A stretch of 64,000 nt of DNA from NCBI RefSeq assembly GCF_008086545.1, contig NZ_CP043026.1, forward strand, positions 620,001 to 684,000, in the 5' to 3' direction. Below, piece after piece: positions 45,866-57,211 of the stretch; the first letter of the stretch is position 1, and each line of letters begins with the position of its first letter. Below the pieces are notes generated by a model. It was given only the letters and a program-made list of their open reading frames with translations. It was not told the origin of the DNA and did not search any database. The DNA is from Spiroplasma chinense. Lineage in GTDB: Bacteria; Bacillota_I; Bacilli_A; Mycoplasmatales; Mycoplasmataceae. Both the position numbers and the translations under genes were made by a program.

Positions 45866-48232
45866 ATGGAATTAAAAGATTTATTTCATAAGGATATCGC
45901 CTTTTTTGAAGAAGATTTAAAATCTAAAGATGAAGCTATTGAATTTTTAATAAAAAAATTAGCTGAAGCTAAATTCATTAAAGACGAACAAGCATTCAAA
46001 GATGCAGTTTACAAACGTGAAAGTGAAGGTTCAACAGGTATTGGTGATGGAATTGCAATTCCACACGTACTTAACCCAACTGTTAAAAAATCAGCAATCG
46101 CATTTGTAAAATTAAAAAATAAAGTTGATTGACAATCATTAGATGATCAACCAGCAGATCTAGTATTTATGATCATGACAAACGGGAAAGATGGAAATGA
46201 ACATTTAGATGCTCTTGCAAATCTTTCAGGGTACTTAATCAAACCAGAAGTACAAAGCGGTTTAAGAAGTGCTAAAAGTGTTGATAAAGTAAAAGAATTA
46301 CTAAGTCAACCAAAAGCTAAAAAAGAAGTTAAAGCAAGTGGGACATATGATGTTGTAGCAATTACAGCATGTCCAACAGGAATTGCTCATACTTACTTGG
46401 CAGCAGAAAAAATTGCAGAATATGCAAGTCAATTAGGACTTAGTGCAAAAGTTGAAACACAAGGTCGTAGAGGTGTTGAAGATAGATTAACTGCAGAAGA
46501 TATTGCTAACGCAAAAGTAGTTATTCTAGCTCATGATAAAGCAATCGGAGGGATGGCAAGATTTAACGGTGTTAAAGTTATTGACACAACAACTAAAGAT
46601 GCTATCTACAACGGTAAAGATTTAATTTCAGGATTTGATTCAAATCCAAAAACAAAATTAGTGGAAAACGCTAAAGACGAAGATGATGCAAGTACAGGAG
46701 AACTAAACTTGTCTCAATTCAAAAAAGTAAAAGATAACTTATTAGCTGGGGTATCAAGAATGTTACCTTTTGTTGTAGCTGGGGGAATCATCTTAGGATT
46801 TGGATTCTTACTAGATTACATCTATACAACAGCTATGGGAATGACAGCAGTAGCTAGTGAATCTAAATTTATAGAATTTGGATTAACTGGTTGAGGTTCA
46901 TGATCTGACTTTACAGGATTAGCAGGAGCTATTAAAGTTGACGGTTCTTGATACTATGCTGCTGGATCATTTGGAACAATCTGGGGGCCAGCTCACTTCT
47001 TCTCAGGAATTGGTAAAGTTGGTATGGAATTAATGATTCCAATTCTGTCAGCATACGTATGTTACTCAATAGTAGGACCACAAGGTCTAATGGTTGGGGC
47101 AACTGCAGGATTAATGGCTAATGGAGATGGAATGTTATATGGATCAGTTGGTTCATGAGCAGGAGCTTGAACAAGATTCTTGCCAGAAGTATTCCAAAGC
47201 TTACCAGCTTCAGGATTTATTGGAGCATTAGTAGGAGCTTACTTAGGAGGATTAGTAGTATTTGGTTGAACAAAAGCTATGAAAAACTTTGGTAAAGGAC
47301 TACAAGGGGTTAGAGATATCGTGTTTATCCCTGTATTATCATTATTATCAACAGCTATCGTTATGTTAGCAATTAACATTCCTTTCGGATATGTAATGTT
47401 TGGATTACAAGAAGGAATTACATTTATGGCTGAGAAAAACTTAATGCCATTAGTATGTATTATTATTGGAATTATGATGTGTGTTGATATGGGTGGACCA
47501 ATCAACAAAATCGCTTATGTTTTAGGAACATTATCAGTAGGTTATGGATTAGTTTCAGAACCAACAGGTGATGCAAGCAGATTAGCATATGACTCACAAA
47601 CAATGGTTATGACAGCTGCTATGGTAGCTGGTATGATACCACCTTTAGGAATTGCTGTATCAACAGTATTATTCCCAAAACAATGAACAGAAAAATCAAG
47701 AGATGCTGCAAAAACTAACTGATTAATGGGAATGTGTTTCATATCAGAAGGTGCAATTCCATTTATGATTGAAGATCCAAAAAGAATTGCTGGATCAGCT
47801 ATCGTTGGAGGAGCAGTATCTGGTGCAATCGTAGGAGCATTTAAAGTTGCTATTACAGCACCACATGGTGGAATATTTGTATCACCATTAACAAACTCAC
47901 TATACTTTGATGACCCAACTTTATCAAAAGTTATGGGAATTGGAGGATTCTTAATTGCATTAATTGCTGGAACATTTGTAATGGCATTAATCTTAGGATT
48001 CTGAAGATTATCAGATATTAGAAACGGTAAATTAGTTCTTTCTTCAACAAATGGTGTTAAAGAAAGTTTAGAAGCAAAAAAAGTAAAATTTGCAGATAAC
48101 AAAGATAAAGTTTCTAAAATTGATGCAAAAATATCAAAATACAATGAATTTGAAAAAGATTTAGCTTCAAAACAAGCTGCTTACATGAAAAAAATGGAAG
48201 AAAAAACAGCTTTAAAAGCAAGTAAAAAATAG
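45866..48232 (+). CDS. fruA: PTS fructose-specific EIIABC
   Basis: A 788-residue transporter. The EIIA domain carries phosphorylatable His67 (IAIPHVLNP). The EIIB domain has Cys169 in ITACPTGIAHTYLAAE. The EIIC membrane domain (about 285-725) ends with the GGPINKIAY substrate motif region and SEGAIPF. A lysine-rich cytosolic tail of about 75 residues follows. It takes up fructose and delivers it as fructose-1-phosphate to FruK. Last gene of the deoR-fruK-fruA operon. Its base order A-B-C is normal for the mollicute fructose type. Confidence 0.93.
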
Positions 48233-48240
48233 TATTGTCT

Positions 48241-48267
48241 AAAACGCCTTAAATAGGCGTTTTTTTT
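48241..48267 (+). terminator. Intrinsic terminator of the fructose operon
   Basis: AAAACGCCT / AGGCGTTTT plus T8; among the most GC-rich stems in the window. Confidence 0.95.
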
Positions 48268-48320
48268 GTTTCAAAAAATAAAAAAATTTTTAAAAAATAA
48301 AAAAAATTTACACAATATAG

Positions 48321-48348
48321 TTGACATAACCAATAATGTGTATATACT
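48321..48348 (+). promoter_or_regulatory. Promoter of the repeat lipoprotein
   Basis: A consensus -35 TTGACA (48321-48326), 16-base spacer, -10 TATACT (48343-48348). The start codon is 198 bases downstream, leaving an unusually long leader. Confidence 0.7.
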
Positions 48349-48354
48349 TAGAAA

Positions 48355-48530
<176 letters not shown>

Positions 48531-48546
48531 TTAGGAGAATATTATT

Positions 48547-49203
48547 ATGAAAAAACTTTTAACTATTTTTGCAGCATTCGGATTAACTGGAGTAGCTTCA
48601 GCAAGTGTTGTTGCATGTGACGATACTGCGGATAAAAACTTATTAAATGCAAACATAAACGATACATTAAATGATGATAGCAATAAAGCAGATAACCAAG
48701 GAATTGATGCAACAAACCCATCAGTTGAAATGCCAGCTATTAATGGAAACCAAGGAATTGATGCAACAAACCCATCAGTTGAAATGCCAGCTATTAATGG
48801 AAACCAAGGAATTGATGCAACAAACCCATCAGTTGAAATGCCAGCTATTAATGGAAACCAAGGAATTGATGCAACAAACCCATCAGTTGAAGCACCAGTT
48901 GTAGATCAACCAGAAGTTGAAAAAAACAATGATAGTAAATTTGCTTTAGTAGGAATTGAAGATGTAATTACTATTAAAAACCACGATACAGTTGAATATG
49001 ACCTAGTTGATGGACAAGATTTATCAGGAATTAACTTCACTATTACTAATGTAAACGTAGCTCAATATTATGATGTACACTTATCAGAAGATATGTCAAA
49101 ATTAGTTATTACAACAGATTACGGAATTCAATCAAAAGTTGAATTAGTAGTTACTGGTGATGTTTTAGTTGAAACAAACTTTACATTATCTGTTCAATGA
49201 TAA
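48547..49203 (+). CDS. Repeat-containing surface lipoprotein
   Basis: A 218-residue lipoprotein, MKKLLTIFAAFGLTGVASAS with Cys24. The middle (residues 50-115) is a tandem 18-residue repeat, NQGIDATNPSVEMPAING. The C-terminal ~85 residues form a beta-rich domain ending in Trp (TGA) and TAA. Repeat regions in mollicute lipoproteins often vary in length between strains. Expressed alone behind a long leader with a TAAA tract. Function unknown; a surface coat or antigen role is likely. Confidence 0.85.
48694..48893 (+). repeat. 54-bp tandem repeat in coding sequence
   Basis: Three full copies (48694, 48748, 48802) and a partial fourth (48856). The copies look identical at the nucleotide level, which points to recent expansion or homogenisation. 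The unit is a multiple of three, so copy changes would not break the frame. Confidence 0.9.
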
Positions 49204-49228
49204 TTATTTAAAAACTATTTATTTATTA

Positions 49229-49258
49229 AAACAATGAATATATTATTCATTGTTTTTT
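49229..49258 (+). terminator. Intrinsic terminator
   Basis: AACAATGAAT / ATTCATTGTT with T7. Confidence 0.85.
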
Positions 49259-49335
49259 TATTTGATAGGAATTTTTCTATTTTATGAGTAATAAAATTAG
49301 TGTAAAATCATAGAGTTAGAATTTAGGTGAATAAT

Positions 49336-50574
49336 ATGATACAAAAACCAAGAGGAACAGAAGACTTAATTGAAGCAGAAGTAAAAGAGTTTTTTGCTTT
49401 AGAAATGATAATAAGAAATATTGTAGATCTTTACAATTTTTCAGAAATAAGAACACCAATATTTGAATCAGTAGATTTATTTAAAAGAGGGGTTGGACAA
49501 GAGACTGATGTAGTTTCAAAAGAAATGTACACATTTTTTGATAAAAAAAATAGAGAACTTGCTTTACGTCCAGAAGGTACAGCACCAACTGTAAGAGCTA
49601 TTTTAGAAAATAAACTATATATTAATGAAAAATTACCTTTAAAACTATTTTATTTTGCAAGTATGTTCAGATATGAAAGACCTCAATCTGGTAGACAAAG
49701 ACAATTTAACCAATTTGGAGTTGAAGTTTTTGGACCAAAATCTTCAGAACTAGATGCAGAATTGATGTGTGTTGCTGTAAACATTTTAAATGCAATTGGA
49801 ATTGAAAATCATACAGTTCACTTGAATTGTTTAGTAAATGATGAACAAAGAAAAAAATACATAATTGATTTAAAAGAATATTTAAAATCATTTGATTTAT
49901 GTAGTGATTGTCAAACAAGAATTGAAACAAATCCATTAAGAGTACTTGATTGTAAAGTTGATGGAGATAAGTTTGTTGATGTTAAAGACATGAAAGATTA
50001 CTTGAGTGATGAGGACAAACAATATTATGATGACCTAAAAAAAGATTTAGAAAATCTAGGAATTGATTATAAAGAAGACAAAATGCTTGTTAGAGGATTA
50101 GATTACTATACTGGATTTGTTTTTGAAATCAAAGATGATAAAGGTTCAACATTACTTGGTGGGGGAAGATATGACAAGTTAGTAAATGAACTTGGAAATA
50201 TAGATCTTCCAGCAGCTGGTTTTGCTTTTGGAATGGAAAGAATGATTTTAGCACTTAAAAATAATAATATTTCTTTAAGTCCTCAAAGTTCTTTGGATGC
50301 TTATGTAATAGGTTTATCTAAAAAAGCAAAACAATTTGCAAACATTTTATTGTTAATGTTAAGAAATGCTGGTTTAAAAGTTGATGTTGACTTTATGGAT
50401 AGAAGTTTTAAATCTGCTTTTAAACAAGCAGATAAATATAATGCAAAAAATATAATTATCATTGGTGATAATGAACTAAAAGAAAATGTAGTTGTTATTA
50501 AAAACCAAGAAACAAAAAATGAAAAGAAAGTTAAATTTGAAGATATAGTAAAAACTATAATAGAGGGAAAATAA
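49336..50574 (+). CDS. hisS: Histidyl-tRNA synthetase
   Basis: A 412-residue class II synthetase. The N-terminal QKPRGTEDL, motif 2 MFRYERPQSGRQRQF, the histidine-specific RGLDYYTGFVFE, and motif 3 AAGFAFGMERM are all present. The ATG at 49336 follows AGGTGA at 5 bases; an in-frame GTG at 49327 lies inside that site and was rejected. It lies 2 bases before aspS, a pairing conserved in Firmicutes. Confidence 0.96.
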   Translation: MIQKPRGTEDLIEAEVKEFFALEMIIRNIVDLYNFSEIRTPIFESVDLFKRGVGQETDVVSKEMYTFFDKKNRELALRPEGTAPTVRAILENKLYINEKLPLKLFYFASMFRYERPQSGRQRQFNQFGVEVFGPKSSELDAELMCVAVNILNAIGIENHTVHLNCLVNDEQRKKYIIDLKEYLKSFDLCSDCQTRIETNPLRVLDCKVDGDKFVDVKDMKDYLSDEDKQYYDDLKKDLENLGIDYKEDKMLVRGLDYYTGFVFEIKDDKGSTLLGGGRYDKLVNELGNIDLPAAGFAFGMERMILALKNNNISLSPQSSLDAYVIGLSKKAKQFANILLLMLRNAGLKVDVDFMDRSFKSAFKQADKYNAKNIIIIGDNELKENVVVIKNQETKNEKKVKFEDIVKTIIEGK

Positions 50575-50576
50575 TT

Positions 50577-52301
50577 ATGAAAAGAACACATACATGTGGT
50601 GAGTTAAATATTTCTAATGTAGGACAAAATGTTATTTTACAAGGTTGAGTTGCTAAAGTTAGAAAAATGGGAGGACTTACTTTTGTTGATTTAAGAGATA
50701 GATATGGAATCACTCAATTAGTTTTAAGTGAAGCTTTTAATGAAAAATTAAGTGAAATTAAAAGTGAATATGTAATTGAAGTTCATGGAAAAGTTATTGA
50801 AAGAAAATCAAAAAATAAAGATATTGCAACAGGTGAAGTTGAAATTGAAGTTGAGGAAATTTCAACTATTAATAAATCTAAATTAACTCCATTTGAAATT
50901 AAAGATGGAATTGAATCTAATGAAGATACAAGATTAGTTTATAGATACTTGGATTTACGTCGTCCAGAAATGCAAAATAATTTAGTTGTTAGAAGTAAAA
51001 TGAATAATTCAATTAGAAATTATTTTGTAGAAAATAATTTCATCGAAATTGAAACTCCAATTTTTGGTAAATCTACTCCAGAAGGAGCAAGAGACTTCTT
51101 GGTTCCTTCAAGATTAAATCCTCAAAAATTCTATGCACTTCCTCAATCTCCACAACTATATAAACAATTATTTATGATTTCAGGATTAGATCGTTATTTC
51201 CAAATAGTTAAGTGTTTTAGAGATGAAGACTTAAGAATTGACCGTCAACCTGAATTTACTCAACTTGATATGGAAATGTCATTTGCAGATTCTGAAGATG
51301 CTATGAATATGATTGAAGGAGTTGTTAAAAAAACAATTCTTGATATTAAAGGAATTGATTTAAAAGAATCAATTCAAAGAATGACTTGAAAAGAATCATT
51401 TGATAAATATGGAAATGACAAACCTGATTTAAGATTTGGTTATGAAATTAATACATTAGATGAGTTATTTTCAAACACAGAAGTGCCTTTATTTTCAAAT
51501 TTAGAAGGTAAAACAATTCGTGCAATTTGTGTTGAAGGTTTATTAAATAAAAAAGAATTAGAACAATTAAGTGAAACCGCAAAACAAAATAGTTTAAATA
51601 TTTTAGCTTTTGCAAAAATTACAAACAACGAATGAAGTGGTTCTGTTGCTTCTAAATTAAGTGAAACCGAAAAAGAAAGTTTAATTAAAACTTTTAATAT
51701 TTCAAAAGATTCTACAATTTTATTTGGAGTAGAAAACTATGAAGTGGTTTCAAAAGCGCTTGGTTCTGTAAGAAACCATGTTGCAAAATTACAAAATCTA
51801 TTAAATCCTGAAGAATTAAAATTAGTTTGAATTACAAACTTCCCACTATTTGAATTTAGTGAAGAAGAAAATAGATTTGTAGCAGCGCACCATCCATTCA
51901 CAATGCCTTCTGATGGATGTTTAGATGATTTTGATGTTAATTTAAAAGATGCAGAAGCTAAAGCTTATGACATCGTTTTAAATGGTTTTGAATTAGGTGG
52001 AGGAAGTCAAAGAATTACTGACCCTCAATTACAACAAAGAATGTTTGATGCAATTGGTCTTTCAAAAGAACAAGTTGAAGCTAACTTTGGATGATTTGTA
52101 AATGCTTATAACTATGGAGCACCATATCACTCTGGTTGTGCTCTGGGATTAGATAGATTCTGTATGTTATTAACAGGAGCTGAAAATATCCGTGAAGTTA
52201 TTGCATTCCCTAAAAACTCTTCTGGAGTAGATCCAATGACAAATGCACCAGATTTAGTAACAGCATCTCAACTTGATGAATTACATATTAAAACTAAATA
52301 A
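50577..52301 (+). CDS. aspS: Aspartyl-tRNA synthetase
   Basis: A 574-residue class II synthetase of the bacterial type. The anticodon-binding OB fold covers residues 1-105 ([20 protein letters not shown]). The catalytic core has [12 protein letters not shown], motif 2 [18 protein letters not shown], the bacterial AHHPFTMPS segment with the GAD-type insertion before it, and motif 3 GLDRFCMLL. Length is normal. Cotranscribed with hisS and followed by a terminator. Confidence 0.96.
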
Positions 52302-52303
52302 TT

Positions 52304-52332
52304 AAAACAAGAACTACGTTCTTGTTTTTTTG
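52304..52332 (+). terminator. Intrinsic terminator of hisS-aspS
   Basis: AAAACAAGAAC / GTTCTTGTTTT plus T. Confidence 0.9.
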
Positions 52333-52423
52333 TAAAAAATTTCCATAAGTTTAAAAATAACTTGGAATTTCTATTGTATTATATTTTATTTTTTGCTAAC
52401 ATTTTCTAGGTAGGAGGTACAAA

Positions 52424-55069
52424 ATGGAAAAAATTTTAAATACTAAGAATATATTCTTAGATGAAAAATTAGTTGATCAAAAATCTGTATTTGAATTTAT
52501 TGCAAATGCAGCACTTAAAGATAAAGTGATTTCCGATAGCGAAGCATTAATAAATGGTTTTAATTCTCGTGAATCAGAAGGTTCAACTGGTTTTGAAGAT
52601 GGTTTTGCTATTCCGCATGCAAGAATAAAAGAAGCTAAAGAAGCTGCTATTTATGTTGTTAGACTTGCAAATGGAATTGAATGAAATTCTATGGATGGAA
52701 AACCAACAAAAGTTATAATTGCTTTAATAGTTCCTGATGGAAAAAATGATGAACATTTAGCTATTTTAAGTGATGTTGCAGTTAAGTTGATGGATTCGAA
52801 CTTTAAAAAAGTTTTAAATACAGCAACAGATGCTAAAAAAGTTTTAGAAGCATTTAGTGCAAAAAAACAAGTTTCAAAAACTAAAGCAAATAAGGAAGGG
52901 CTAAATATTTTAGCCATTACTTCATGTGTTACAGGTATAGCACATACTTATATGGCTGAAGAAAAGCTTTTAAATGAAGTGCCTAAAATGGGGCATAACA
53001 TTCGCGTAGAAACTCATGGTTCAAAAGGGGTAGGAAACGCTTTTAGTCAAAAAGAAATCGAAAACGCAGATTTAGTAATTTTTGCAGTTGATATTAATAT
53101 CGACAATTCAAGATTTGCAGGTAAAAAGTTTTACCAAGTAAAAGTTGCAAAAGCAATTAAAGACCCTCAAGGTCTTGTAACAGAAGCTATTGAAAACGGA
53201 AAAGAATTAAGTGGTAACTCTAAAGTTTCATTTAATTCAAATTCAAAAGCAGGAAAAGATAGTGTTATGCAACATATTTTAGCAGGTATTTCATACATGA
53301 TTCCTGTTATTGTCATGGGGGGAATTGCTATTGCTTTCTCTCTAGGGGTTGCAAAAGCTATTTGAGGTCCTGAATCAAATACTATGGGACAAGTTCCACT
53401 TAAATTTGCTGATGTGGCAAACGGAACAATAATTCAATTAATAGGTGGTCAATGATATGTGCCAGAAAGTTTGGATACTTCAATGATTAACCTTTTAAAT
53501 ATCAATGAATATGCAATGGTTGAAAATGGATTTATTTATGCTTTAAATAATGATTTAACAAAAGGTGCTCAATTATTATCTGAAATTAAGTCACAATGAG
53601 GACCATTACGTACATTAGAAATGATTGGTAGTGGAGCCTTTACATTAATGATTCCAATTTTAGCTGGATTCATTGGAAACTCAATTGCAGGTAGAGCTGC
53701 AATCGCACCTGCAATGGTAGGGGCATTTATTGGAAATGATGCAGGAAACTTTGCAGCATATGGAAATATGTTGCCAGTTCAAACACCAACTGGATTTATT
53801 GGAGCTATTGTAGCGGGATTATTGGTTGGATATACTGTAAGATGAATTAATACTTGAAATGTACCTCGTTCATTGGCACCAGCTATGCCTATATTCTTTA
53901 TCCCATTGGTAGTTGGATTAGGAATATCATTACTATTTATTTATGTAATTGGAACACCAATTGGATATGTAATGGGTAAATTTGGTGAAGCCATTGAAAG
54001 TGCTTATACAGGTAAAGGAAATGTTGGAGTATTCTTAGGGTTAGGTTTAGGAGTATTACTTGGAGCTATGGCTTCATTTGATATGGGTGGACCAATCAAC
54101 AAAATTGCATTTGTTACTTCAAGTGCATTAATTACACAAGATATTACACAACCTATGGGAGCACTTGCAGCTGCAATTCCAGTTGCACCTCTAGGAATGG
54201 GATTATCAACAATATTCTTTAAAAAATTCTTTACTCCTGATGAAAGAGGAATGGGAATTAGTGCAATTATTATGGGAACAATCGGAATTTCAGAAGGTGC
54301 TATTCCATTTGCTATTCGTGACCCAAAAAGAGCTATTGCATCAAACGTAGTTGGTGGAATGGTAGCTGGGGGAATTGCTGGAGCATTAATGGTTAATAAC
54401 TTTGCAGCTCACGGTGGACCTATTGTTGCAATCTTAGGAGCTGTTCCTTATGGTTGAGAAACAGTTTACTTCTTTATAGCTGTAGCTTGTGGAACAACAG
54501 TTACAGTATTAATGTATGGAAGTTGAATGTTAGCTGATGCTGGAAAACCAGGATCAGTTAAAGAAAATCATGTAAATTATCTTGCAAAAATTGCAACAAA
54601 TAAAAAAGATAACATTTCAGAAATTAATTCATCTATCTTAAAACTTAAAGGTGAAATGTCAGCTTTAAGAAAAGAAGAAAAATTAACAAACAAAGATAAT
54701 TCTTCAAAATTAAATGACTTAAAAATTAAAATTGAAAAATTAAATAGTGAAATTGTTAATGAAAAAAACTTGTATAAAGAAGCTAAATTAGTTGCAAAAA
54801 CTTCATATAAAGAAGCTTCAAAACAAGAAAAAGAATTTATTAAGTCACAAAGAAGTGGAATTAAAGAATTTGTTGCAAATTCAAAAGAAAATTACAAAAA
54901 AGAACTTGAAAAATTAAACTCTAATGATTTTAGAGGAAATAAATTAGCAATGATTGAAAATAAACAAAATAAAAATTTAGCTAAAGAAAATTATTTAAAT
55001 TCAATTAATAATGATCAAGTTAAACGTAGAGAAAAATATGTTCAAATGTATAATTCAAAACTTGTTTAA
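52424..55069 (+). CDS. PTS fructose/mannosylglycerate-type EIIABC with coiled-coil tail
   Basis: An 881-residue transporter. The EIIA domain has His65 (FAIPHARIK), and the EIIB domain has Cys168 (ITSCVTGIAHTYMAEE). The EIIC domain (about 280-705) has GGPINKIAF and SEGAIPFAIRDPKR. It resembles FruA at 45.9 kb but lacks a kinase partner. The last ~175 residues are a charged, lysine/glutamate-rich coiled coil, absent from ordinary EIIABC proteins. The substrate may be fructose, mannosylglycerate or a related sugar. Shine-Dalgarno AGGAGG; own terminator. Confidence 0.87.
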
Positions 55070-55077
55070 ATAGTGTA

Positions 55078-55108
55078 AAAAATTTAAGATTACTCTTAAA
55101 TTTTTTTT
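55078..55108 (+). terminator. Intrinsic terminator
   Basis: AAAAATTTAAGA / TCTTAAATTTTT with T run. Confidence 0.85.
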
Positions 55109-55177
55109 ATTTTCAAATTAACAAAAAAATGTATAATTATATTTATGTTATATATCTTGCTGATTGGGGAATAATTT

Positions 55178-56161
55178 ATGAGAAATAGTAATATAGAAAT
55201 TACCAGGTTTATTTGTATTTTTTTAATAATATTTTCACATCAGTTTTCAGCTCAAATGCCTTATGATAAAATTTTACTTAGAGAAATTATGGCCCCAATG
55301 ATTAGTGTGCCAATTTACATTTTCATGTTGATTAGTGGATATTTTAAGTCAACATCTAAAAATTATAATTTTATGAAAATATTGTTTACTGTCTTTTTAT
55401 GCTATATTTTAAACTGAATTCTAGCTCCTGGAATTATGTATTTGGTAAATGGACATTGAGAATTTACAAGTTTTATTTTAGGTGGAAGAGATTGATGGTA
55501 TATGTGAGCATTTTTAGTAATACAATTATTTGTACCATTGTTAAATCTTTTATTAAATAAAATTAAAGTTCATTATTTGATACTTGTGTTAATAATTTCT
55601 TATATAATTTTGCTTACAAATAATGCTACAAAATATGGTCAAAACTTTACAATTGATAACATAGCTATATTTATAATTCTTTACTTAGTTGGGGGAGTTT
55701 TAAAACTATATTGTGATTTTAGTAAAATAAAGTGAAGATACATTTTTTTATCATTAATTTTAGTAAGTTATTCTTTAAACTTGGTTTTTAGAGCTACATT
55801 AAAATTATTTTTTTGACATTCTGTAAATGATTTATCATTGGCAATATTTGCTATTATGGTTTTTTGTTTTATAATTTCATTTAAACCTACAAAAAATAAA
55901 GTCTTTGATTTTTTAGGTACATTAACTTTATTTATATATCTATTTCATTATTTATTTGAAAATTTAAATAATCATTTTATAGGTCCTTTAATAGGGGAGT
56001 TAAATGTTAATTTAAGATACTTAATTCTTTCAATTAATACTATGATTTTTACTTTCATTTATGCATTAATTATATTTAAACCAGTATTAATTGTTTCGCA
56101 AAAAATAGCTAATCAAAAAGTGTTTAAGAATTTATTTATTGAAAAACAAATATTTAATTAA
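55178..56161 (+). CDS. Acyltransferase 3 family membrane protein, second copy
   Basis: A 327-residue polytopic protein opening MRNSNIEITRFICIFLIIFS, with the NIEITR-type first-helix signature and His of the acyltransferase 3 family (SHQFSAQ). About ten membrane segments follow, with many TGA Trp codons near WWYMW and FFWHS. It is a distant paralog of 34111-35172, without that protein's basic N-terminal tail. Probable O-acyl transfer to a surface glycan or glycolipid. A TATAAT at 55132-55137 is the likely -10. Confidence 0.82.
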
Positions 56162-56163
56162 AT

Positions 56164-56193
56164 AAAAATCTCAAGTTAACCTTGAGATTTTTT
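56164..56193. terminator. Bidirectional terminator between convergent genes
   Basis: AAAAATCTCAAG ttaac CTTGAGATTTTT has A and T runs on both sides, so it serves both strands. It overlaps the last codons of the minus-strand dehydrogenase. Confidence 0.85.
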
Positions 56194-56982
56194 CTGTTTC
56201 ATTTGACTGTAAACATTATTTAAAACTAGTTTTTGTGGTGCTCTTTTAGATAAACTTACAAGTAATTTATTTTTTAAACCAACTAAAATATAGTTTTTAT
56301 TTTTTGTTTTTAAAGCTTTATTTAAACTTTTCTTACAAAACTTATCTGTATCTGATGTTTTGATAGATTCTTTTTTGTTGTTTTCTTTGAAATTACTATT
56401 CTTTCAAAAGTCTGTTTTAATTGGTCCTGGACAAATGGTAACAACTCTAACTTTAGATTTAGTTTTTTTAAGTTCTGTATTAATTGCCTGTCCAAGACTT
56501 AAAACATAAGCTTTTGAAGCAAAGTATGAAGAAAAATTTGGTCCTGGCATAAATGAAGCAATTGATCCAATATTAATGATTCTTCCATATCCTTGTTGTA
56601 TAAACTTTTCTACAAATAACTTTGTAAAAATATGTAAAGTTTTGATGTTTAAATCAATCATATTCAATTCACGTTCTAAATTAGTGTCTTTAAAAGGCCC
56701 TCAAACCCCAAAACCTGCATTGTTTATAAGTAATGCTATATCTAATGTTTTAACACTCTCAAATACCTTATAAACGCTATTATAATCACTTAAATCAGCT
56801 TCAATTTCTTTTATATCAGAATTTGGATATTGTTCTTTTAAAGTATTTATTGAAGAAAGATCTCTTGCTATACAAATTAAATTAAAACCTTTTTGTAAAA
56901 GTAATTTACAATATCCAAATCCAATTCCTTTACTTGCACCAGTTACAAGTGCATACTTTTCTTTGTGTAAATTCATGTTCAT
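56176..56982 (-). CDS. Short-chain dehydrogenase/reductase
   Basis: A 268-residue SDR enzyme. The NAD(P)-binding TGASKGIGFGYCK, the NNAGFGVW segment, catalytic Ser in INIGSIASF and the YFASK (Tyr-x-x-x-Lys) motif are all present, followed by CPGPIKTDFW. An Arg/Asp pattern after the second strand (CIARDLSSI) suggests NADP preference. The ATG at 56982 lies 7 bases after GGAGG; an upstream in-frame start was rejected. Substrate unknown. The only metabolic gene on the minus strand here. Confidence 0.9.
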
Positions 56983-57157
56983 AAAATATCCTCCAAATTG
57001 ATATAATTCTATTTTAAAGTAAAAAAACAAAGATAAAGACCAAATTTATTACTTATTCATTGGCTAGATATTTATAAAAATTTATACTTTTAATGTTAAT
57101 TTAAACACTTATATTTGTTAATAAACACTTAAAAGTTAATTTTTTAACAAAAAACTA

Positions 57158-57189
57158 TTGATTTTTTTTTTTTTTTATGAGAACATTAT
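57158..57189 (+). promoter_or_regulatory. Promoter with a T15 tract in the spacer
   Basis: A possible -35 TTGATT (57158-57163) overlaps a run of 15 T (57162-57176). A possible -10 CATTAT is at 57184-57189. The spacer is 20 bases, 3 over the optimum, so a shorter T tract would restore good spacing. AGGAGG follows at about 57198. Confidence 0.55.
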
Positions 57190-57211
57190 TTTGCTTAGGA
57201 GGCAAATAAAA

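Noticed and set aside
47542-48144. Minus-strand gene of 200 codons within fruA
   Set aside because: Antisense shadow of the EIIC domain; no ribosome binding site.
48671-48904. Overlapping repeat protein in the +1 frame of the lipoprotein
   Set aside because: The open frame exists only because the 54-bp unit is repeated; there is no ribosome binding site.
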